The notes under the pieces are model-generated. The model was not told the DNA's origin and ran no database searches. It was given only the letters and a program-made list of their open reading frames with translations. A DNA stretch of 64,000 bases from Erythrophleum ivorense (lineage: Eukaryota > Streptophyta > Magnoliopsida > Fabales > Fabaceae): positions 3,095,596-3,159,595 of the forward strand of contig JAIUCV010000018.1 of assembly GCA_026724425.1 (NCBI GenBank). Reading direction: 5' to 3'. Positions 59,401 to 64,000 of this stretch are shown here, one piece after another. The stretch's first letter is position 1. Each line of letters starts with the position of its first letter. The position numbers and the translations under genes were made by a program.

Positions 59401-59945
59401 GATAGCTTTTTCAGAAAAAACTTCTAAACACTAATTGTAAATCATACACTAATACCTAGCAAATTTTTGCTCCATTAGCCGACCTATATTTGCTAAGTTC
59501 TATCCAAGAACTTTGGAATCCATATATTCATAATGAGGAATTTCAAAATTTTCAAAGTTTTAAAGAAGTACTACAATAAGCAAAAAAGTTGAAACCACCT
59601 TCTCAAATTTTTGATGATAAACAAATCACATATTTTTATAATCTTATATTAACTTCTTACCTTTATGAGCATATTAATAGAATATGGAAAACACCAATTG
59701 AAGGAAAGAAAGCTTAATACAAAAAAATCCTTATGTATCTAACATCAAAACTTCCTGGAAAAACAAACAAGATTTTACCTTCTAGTATGTGTACTTTAAT
59801 TATTAGATATATCAAGTTTGATCACTTTAAAGAATTAAGTGAAAGATTAATAACTCCCCATTATTCATGTTATTGTGCATATTTTCTTTTAGTAAACATG
59901 GATTTAGCCTCTAATTATACAGTAAATAATAATTTTTATAAGTAA
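56435..59945 (+). pseudogene. Endogenous pararetrovirus copy 2, segment c (protease, RT, RNase H, C-terminal extension)
   Basis: Plus-strand relic of a caulimovirid polyprotein, broken by frameshifts and stops. Seen in order: Ser/Glu/Asp-rich tail (about 56475-56630); long linker; protease at about 57600-57660 with DISAT where an active D-T/S-G triad is expected; RT with FDCQYGYY (about 58320), a decayed PFGLSKAPQNFQW block (about 58430-58470) and LYLDDNLVFS (about 58512-58541), followed by EYLGFKL and LQTFLGILNY; RNase H with ETDTSNEYW (about 58958) and IDNQS (about 59157), ending NFLADYLSTYPN (about 59287-59322). About 190 further codons follow RNase H to a stop at 59943. No integrase is present, as expected for a pararetrovirus. 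The copy cannot be functional. Confidence 0.88.
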
Positions 59946-59949
59946 AATA

Positions 59950-61472
59950 AGCATACTTTGGATGAATAGCTCCACACTCAACTTTTACCCCTTTAAATGT
60001 TAAGTTTTGTTTTAATTTTGAGTATATTGAACACTAATTATACTTTGCTCTTGTTGTAGGGTGCATATTTAAAATAGGATTGAAGTTTTTCATGTCAAAG
60101 AGGCTCCAAAACACTTGTAGCTATTGTTTTTTGAAGTGCACTGGAGCTAAAATTCATCAAGCCATAGCTAAAAGGGAAGAAAAGGAAGGCAAGCATCTAG
60201 GACAAGTTGCATCGTAGCTCATCCTTAGTAAGCTGCAGCAAAATGTTAGACAAAAGTGAAAAGCACCACAGTGAGAATGTGCTACACCGCAACATGGATC
60301 AAGGCAAGACTGAAGCCGTGATGAGTACATGTTGAGTGACGATATGATGGTAGACAAAGACTAAACACGCTGTGGCGGTGATATGTGCACCATGGCATAG
60401 AGAATTTTAAAGCTATATAGTAGTTAAAATCGCTACAGCATGACCTTCTGAGTCATGACATGGTTCATTTGAGCAAAATGCAACATTTTCTTTGCCAAAA
60501 TTTTGAGGATTTCTTACTTCATATGGCCATCGCTACAAGGGGAGCCACCATTCTAAGTATTCTAGGGCCTATTCTAGGTGTGTAGAGGCTAGGGAGAAGC
60601 TAAGAAAGGCATCTTAAAGCAAAGAAATGCTAGGGATTGAAGATTAAAGTAGAGACAAGCTTCATTTTTAAGTTTCTTCTTGCCTTCTTTTCTTGGCATT
60701 TTCTCATATGTATTTGACCTTTGCTTTAACTTTGTTGCTGGTTTTCATATAGCTAAACTTCCTAATCTAGGATTATTAAAAACTCTTGTATGGATAATGG
60801 TTGTTCCTCACTTTGATTTTACAATTAATGATGAATACATGTTTATTCAACTATATACTTTATGCATTCTGATTGCTTGGCCAACAATTAGATTAATTTG
60901 ATACTTTTGCTTGAACTTGGAAAAGAGAAAGTGAAGTTAAATCAAGAGTTGAGTGGTGTGAGTACTTGAAATTTACTTAGGAAAGCGGATAGTTTAGTTA
61001 ATGATATAGAAATATACTTATTAGCTTCACATGGTCCAATTAGGTATTGTGCTATTAATTTGATCTTGGTTGATTTCATAAGGAATTATGAAATTAATTA
61101 AATTATTCTATTTGAAATTTGGAAAAATACTTATAGGAACAAGTGAACCTTAGACTAACATGTTTTATCATTAAAAGCAAAGATACTGAGTGTTGAAGTA
61201 AATTGCTATGAAATACAAGAGGGATTAATAATCTGAAATGCTACTATTCACCTAGAAATCCAAATACTAATTTTGAACTCTGCATAGTAGATAATCTATA
61301 ATCATTTCTCGTTAATACAATTCCTTAAAATTGATTTGCTTAATTTAAGATAGGGAGTGAATTTTAGTACTTGACAAGTTTTGACAACAAATTCTTGAGA
61401 AAACAATCTTTTCTTATCACTATATTATTTTAGCAATATGTATACTTGTGTATACGTTTCAAGTAAACAACA
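59950..61472 (+). mobile_element. 5' LTR of Athila-like element C3
   Basis: The 3' half aligns with the family C LTRs (AATATGTATACTTGTGTATACG near the end, final AACAACA) and is followed by a primer binding site. It carries the GC-richer CACCGCAAC/GCTGTGGCGGTG/ATCGCTACAGC block at 60180-60480. The exact start is not defined because no clear terminal TG or TSD could be matched at the border with the pararetrovirus. Confidence 0.7.
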
Positions 61473-61479
61473 AGTTTTT

Positions 61480-61497
61480 ACTGCCGTTGCTAGGGAT
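61480..61497 (+). other. Primer binding site of element C3 (tRNA-Asp type, decayed)
   Basis: ACTGCCGTTGCTAGGGAT corresponds to TGGCGCCGTTGCCGGGGAT with a few changes, eight bases after the LTR end. Confidence 0.75.
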
Positions 61498-61659
61498 TTG
61501 TGTGGCAAAATATTTTCTTGTCAATATTAATACTAGTATAACTAGTTTGAATTTAAGCTTTATGTGTAATTTTACTCAAGTTATTCTCATTTCCTTTTCT
61601 ATTTTATTTTGCAGTGGTTACTCCCTTTTATGTGCAAGACCACTTATGTAAGAAATTGA

Positions 61660-62960
61660 AAGTTTAGAAGTTGTGTTGTTTCAAGAAGAATCTGAAGAAG
61701 CTTCTGATCAAAGAGGCAAACCTAAAACTTCTATACCAACCAGAAATATGGCATATAAGGATGAAAATCATGTCTGAATAGTAAATGATTTTGCCATATT
61801 GAACATGCAAGGATACCATTCAAACATAAGAAAACTTGTTATTAACAATTTTGAAATGAAATAAGTTGTCTTACAGATGCTCCAAATGGCTGGGCAACTT
61901 GGTGGCTCACTTATGGAAGACCCTAACACTCATATTTCAAACTTTTTGGAGGTGTGTGACTCTTTTAAACAGAATGGTGTATCTAATAATGCAATTTGGT
62001 TAAGGCTTTTCCTACATTCACTAAGGGATAAAGCCAAGGTGTGGCTCAACTCATTATTGATGGGTCCATCTTCACTTAGGATGATCTTGTCACCAAATTC
62101 AAGGCTAAGTTCTTTCCACCATCCAAATCAATAGAGTTGCAAAATGATATCACCTCTTTCATGCAACAAGATGATAAACCATTGTATAAAGCTTGGGAGA
62201 GATTCAAGAAATTATTGAAAAAGTGCCTTAACTATGGATTTTCTAAATGGGAATAAGTGCAAACTTTCTATAATAAACTGCTATAAAAACAAAAGCCATC
62301 CTTGACTAAGCATCAAATGGGAGTATCACAGGCAATCTGTAAGTTGATGTTGCATATAATTTGCTAGAAAATATGGCAGCTAACTCCCTCCAATGGTCTA
62401 CATCTAGACCTTAAAAGAAAAGGTGGTTGGGGTCTATGAAATTGGTGCTTTAATTATACTGTCAACTTAAATGGCTACAAGAAACAAAAGGTTTGATAGT
62501 TTTGAAATGCACTTTAGTGTACTAACGGGTGTTAATGCTATTCAAACTCTAATCATTACTTGTGAGCATTATGGGAAGGAACACTTCAATGTCAACATCC
62601 TTCATTAGTAAAAGCAGTTAACTACATAGGCAACTATGAAAAAAATCCAAACAACTTATACTCAAACACCTATAACCCAGGATGGAGGAATTATCTAAAT
62701 TGCTCATGGAATTAAGTTCAAAATTAGGCCCAAGCATCTTCTTTTGAAATGAGACCCTCTCACCCTCTTGGATTTTTTGCTCAAGTTAGAACACTAATGT
62801 AAGAAAAGAAGCCCAGTATAAAGTAAATGTTCATGTAATACATGGCTAAGCAAGATGTTATTATGGCTAGACAAGAGGCTATAATGACAAAGCGTGAATC
62901 AGCCATTCGAAACATAAAAATACAAATTAGCCAATTGGCCTCTTCTATAAATTCAAAGTA
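61660..62960 (+). pseudogene. Athila-like gag of element C3 (stops and frameshifts)
   Basis: The retrotransposon gag domain is clear: MAGQLGGSLMEDPNTHISNF, FLEVCDSFKQNGVSNNAIW, LRDKAKVWLNSL, then after a frameshift near 62070 QQDDKPLYKAWERFKKLLKK. A decayed zinc knuckle region (about 62560-62600) is followed by NYIGNYEKNPNNLYSNTYNP and GWRNYLN, the Athila signature, and by MAKQDVIMARQEAIM..-like coiled repeats near 62840-62900. It encodes the structural protein of virus-like particles in intact relatives; this copy is broken. Confidence 0.88.
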
Positions 62961-63299
62961 GTAAAGGGTTCTTCGAAGTAATTCTATTCCTAACCCTAAA
63001 AGAGATGACAAGGAGGAATGCAAAACCAATACATTAAAAAGTGCCAAAGGGTTACTTAAAGTGTCACATTCAAGGTAAGATAGTGAGTCTAGATAAAATC
63101 AAAGCAAGTTGGAAAAGAAGCTTGAGAAGGAGAAGCTTGTTAAAAAGAAGAGTGAAGTTATTGAGAAGAAGAAAATAAAGTTCAAAAGAAGAATCAAGAT
63201 AAAATTACTCCTTCACTACCATTCACCCAACAATTCAATAAACAAAATTTGGATAAACAATATCAAAAGTTTCTAAAGATCTTTAAGTAGCTCCACTTA

Positions 63300-63850
63300 A
63301 CATTCCACTTACTGAAGCCTTGGAACAAATGCCAAGTTATGCCAAATTTATTGAGGATATGCTGTCAAGTAAGAAGCAATTTAGGGAATTTGAGACTATT
63401 TCGATAACCTAAGAGTGCAGTGCCATTTTGTAGAAGAAGTTGCTACCTGAAATGAAAGATCCAAGCAATTTTACCATTCCTTATAACATTGGGAAGCACT
63501 TTACCAGAAGTGTTTTGTGTGATCTTGGGGCAAGTGTAAACCTAATGCCATTATCAATTTTCAAAAAACATAGGTTACGAGAGGCAAGACCAACAACCAT
63601 TACTTTACAACTAGTCGACAGATCTTTGGCTTATCCAAATGGAGTCATTGAAAATGTTTTAGTTAAGGTTGATAAGCTAATCTTCCCATTAAACTTTATA
63701 CTCCTGAATTATGAAAAAGATAAGGATATCCTTGACATTTTAGGTAGACCCTTTTTTGCCACAAGAAGAACATTGATTTATGTGAGAAAAGGAGAACTGA
63801 CCATGAGAGTGAATGATGAAGAAGTGACTTTTAACATGTATAAGACATGA
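63300..63850 (+). pseudogene. Athila-like protease domain of element C3
   Basis: LNIPLTEALEQMPSYAKFIE (about 63297-63356) precedes ECSAIL, a stop near 63431, then an open frame of 136 codons with FTIPYNIGKHF, the retropepsin-like motif DLGASVNLMPLSIFKKH, LQLVDRSLAYPNGVIENVLV, ILGRPFFATRRTLIYV and NDEEVTFNMYK. This domain would process gag-pol. The reverse transcriptase should lie beyond the window edge; 63851-64000 holds no further recognisable domain. Confidence 0.9.
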
Positions 63851-64000
63851 AGAGCCTGAATGAACTAGAAGAATGTTGTTTTGTGTGTTTAATTGCCAAT
63901 TCAATATATTAAGAGTTTGTTGATTCAACCCTTAAGATCCTCTAGAAGCATTATTGGTTGGAATGGCAAGAAAGAGATAAGATGGAGTTAGAGAATGTAT

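Noticed and set aside
1..64000. CRISPR-like arrays, operons, riboswitches or bacterial origins.
   Set aside because: The DNA is plant nuclear. The tandem arrays are LTR-internal repeats without spacer structure, and no prokaryotic features were seen.

Overview
This is nuclear DNA from an angiosperm, probably a eudicot. It is AT-rich and almost gene-free, and most of it is LTR retrotransposon and endogenous pararetrovirus (EPRV) sequence. The only convincingly intact host gene is a DUF247-family gene (3143-4534, minus). Athila/Tat-like and chromovirus-type gypsy elements, a large-LTR non-coding element and caulimovirid relics are typical of plant pericentromeric heterochromatin. I could not identify the species.

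Layout. 1-963: minus-strand LTR (family C) cut by the window edge. About 1010-1896: a decayed EPRV piece. 1898-3192: a two-copy repeat whose second copy is the 3' end of the DUF247 gene. 4535-8080: intergenic sequence, including a block duplicated at 27755-28975. About 8080-21898: a decayed Athila-like element (LTR, PBS, gag remnant, two foreign LTRs inserted head to tail, a short pol remnant, long 3' non-coding region, 3' LTR). 21899-24030: unique AT-rich sequence with an orphan promoter-like site. About 24030-26290: LTR end and RT/RNase H remnants of a chromovirus. 26290-29250: AT-rich duplicated sequence. 29250-59945: one EPRV copy split by two LTR insertions. About 59950-64000: LTR, PBS, gag and protease of another Athila-like element running off the window.

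The main structure is a four-level nest. The EPRV (29250-29858, 33400-34124, 56435-59945) took a solo LTR at 29859-33394 (TSD AAAAG) and another LTR at 34125-56429 (TSD ATATT). The second LTR was split by a roughly 9.8-kb LARD-like element, 35688-54547 (TSD ACCAA/ACTAA), which has iMet-type PBS, polypurine tract and 2.9-kb LTRs but no coding capacity. Each LARD LTR was then hit by a different element: an Athila/Tat-like element at 38012-44114 (TSD CAAAT) in one, and a 2.9-kb solo LTR at 50321-53236 (TSD CACAT) in the other. I read all of these junctions by eye from the sequence.

The less explained signals are compact repeat and hairpin blocks in non-coding parts of the elements: a five-hairpin array inside the LARD (47229-47341), self-complementary CGCTATAGCG-type arrays in several LTR families, a TGGGCY cluster in the LARD U3, and alternating CAACTGG motifs near its PBS. 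No host pathway or operon-like logic is present. The coding remnants are retroelement gag and protease, chromovirus and pararetrovirus RT/RNase H, and pararetrovirus nucleocapsid and protease, nearly all with stops or deletions.
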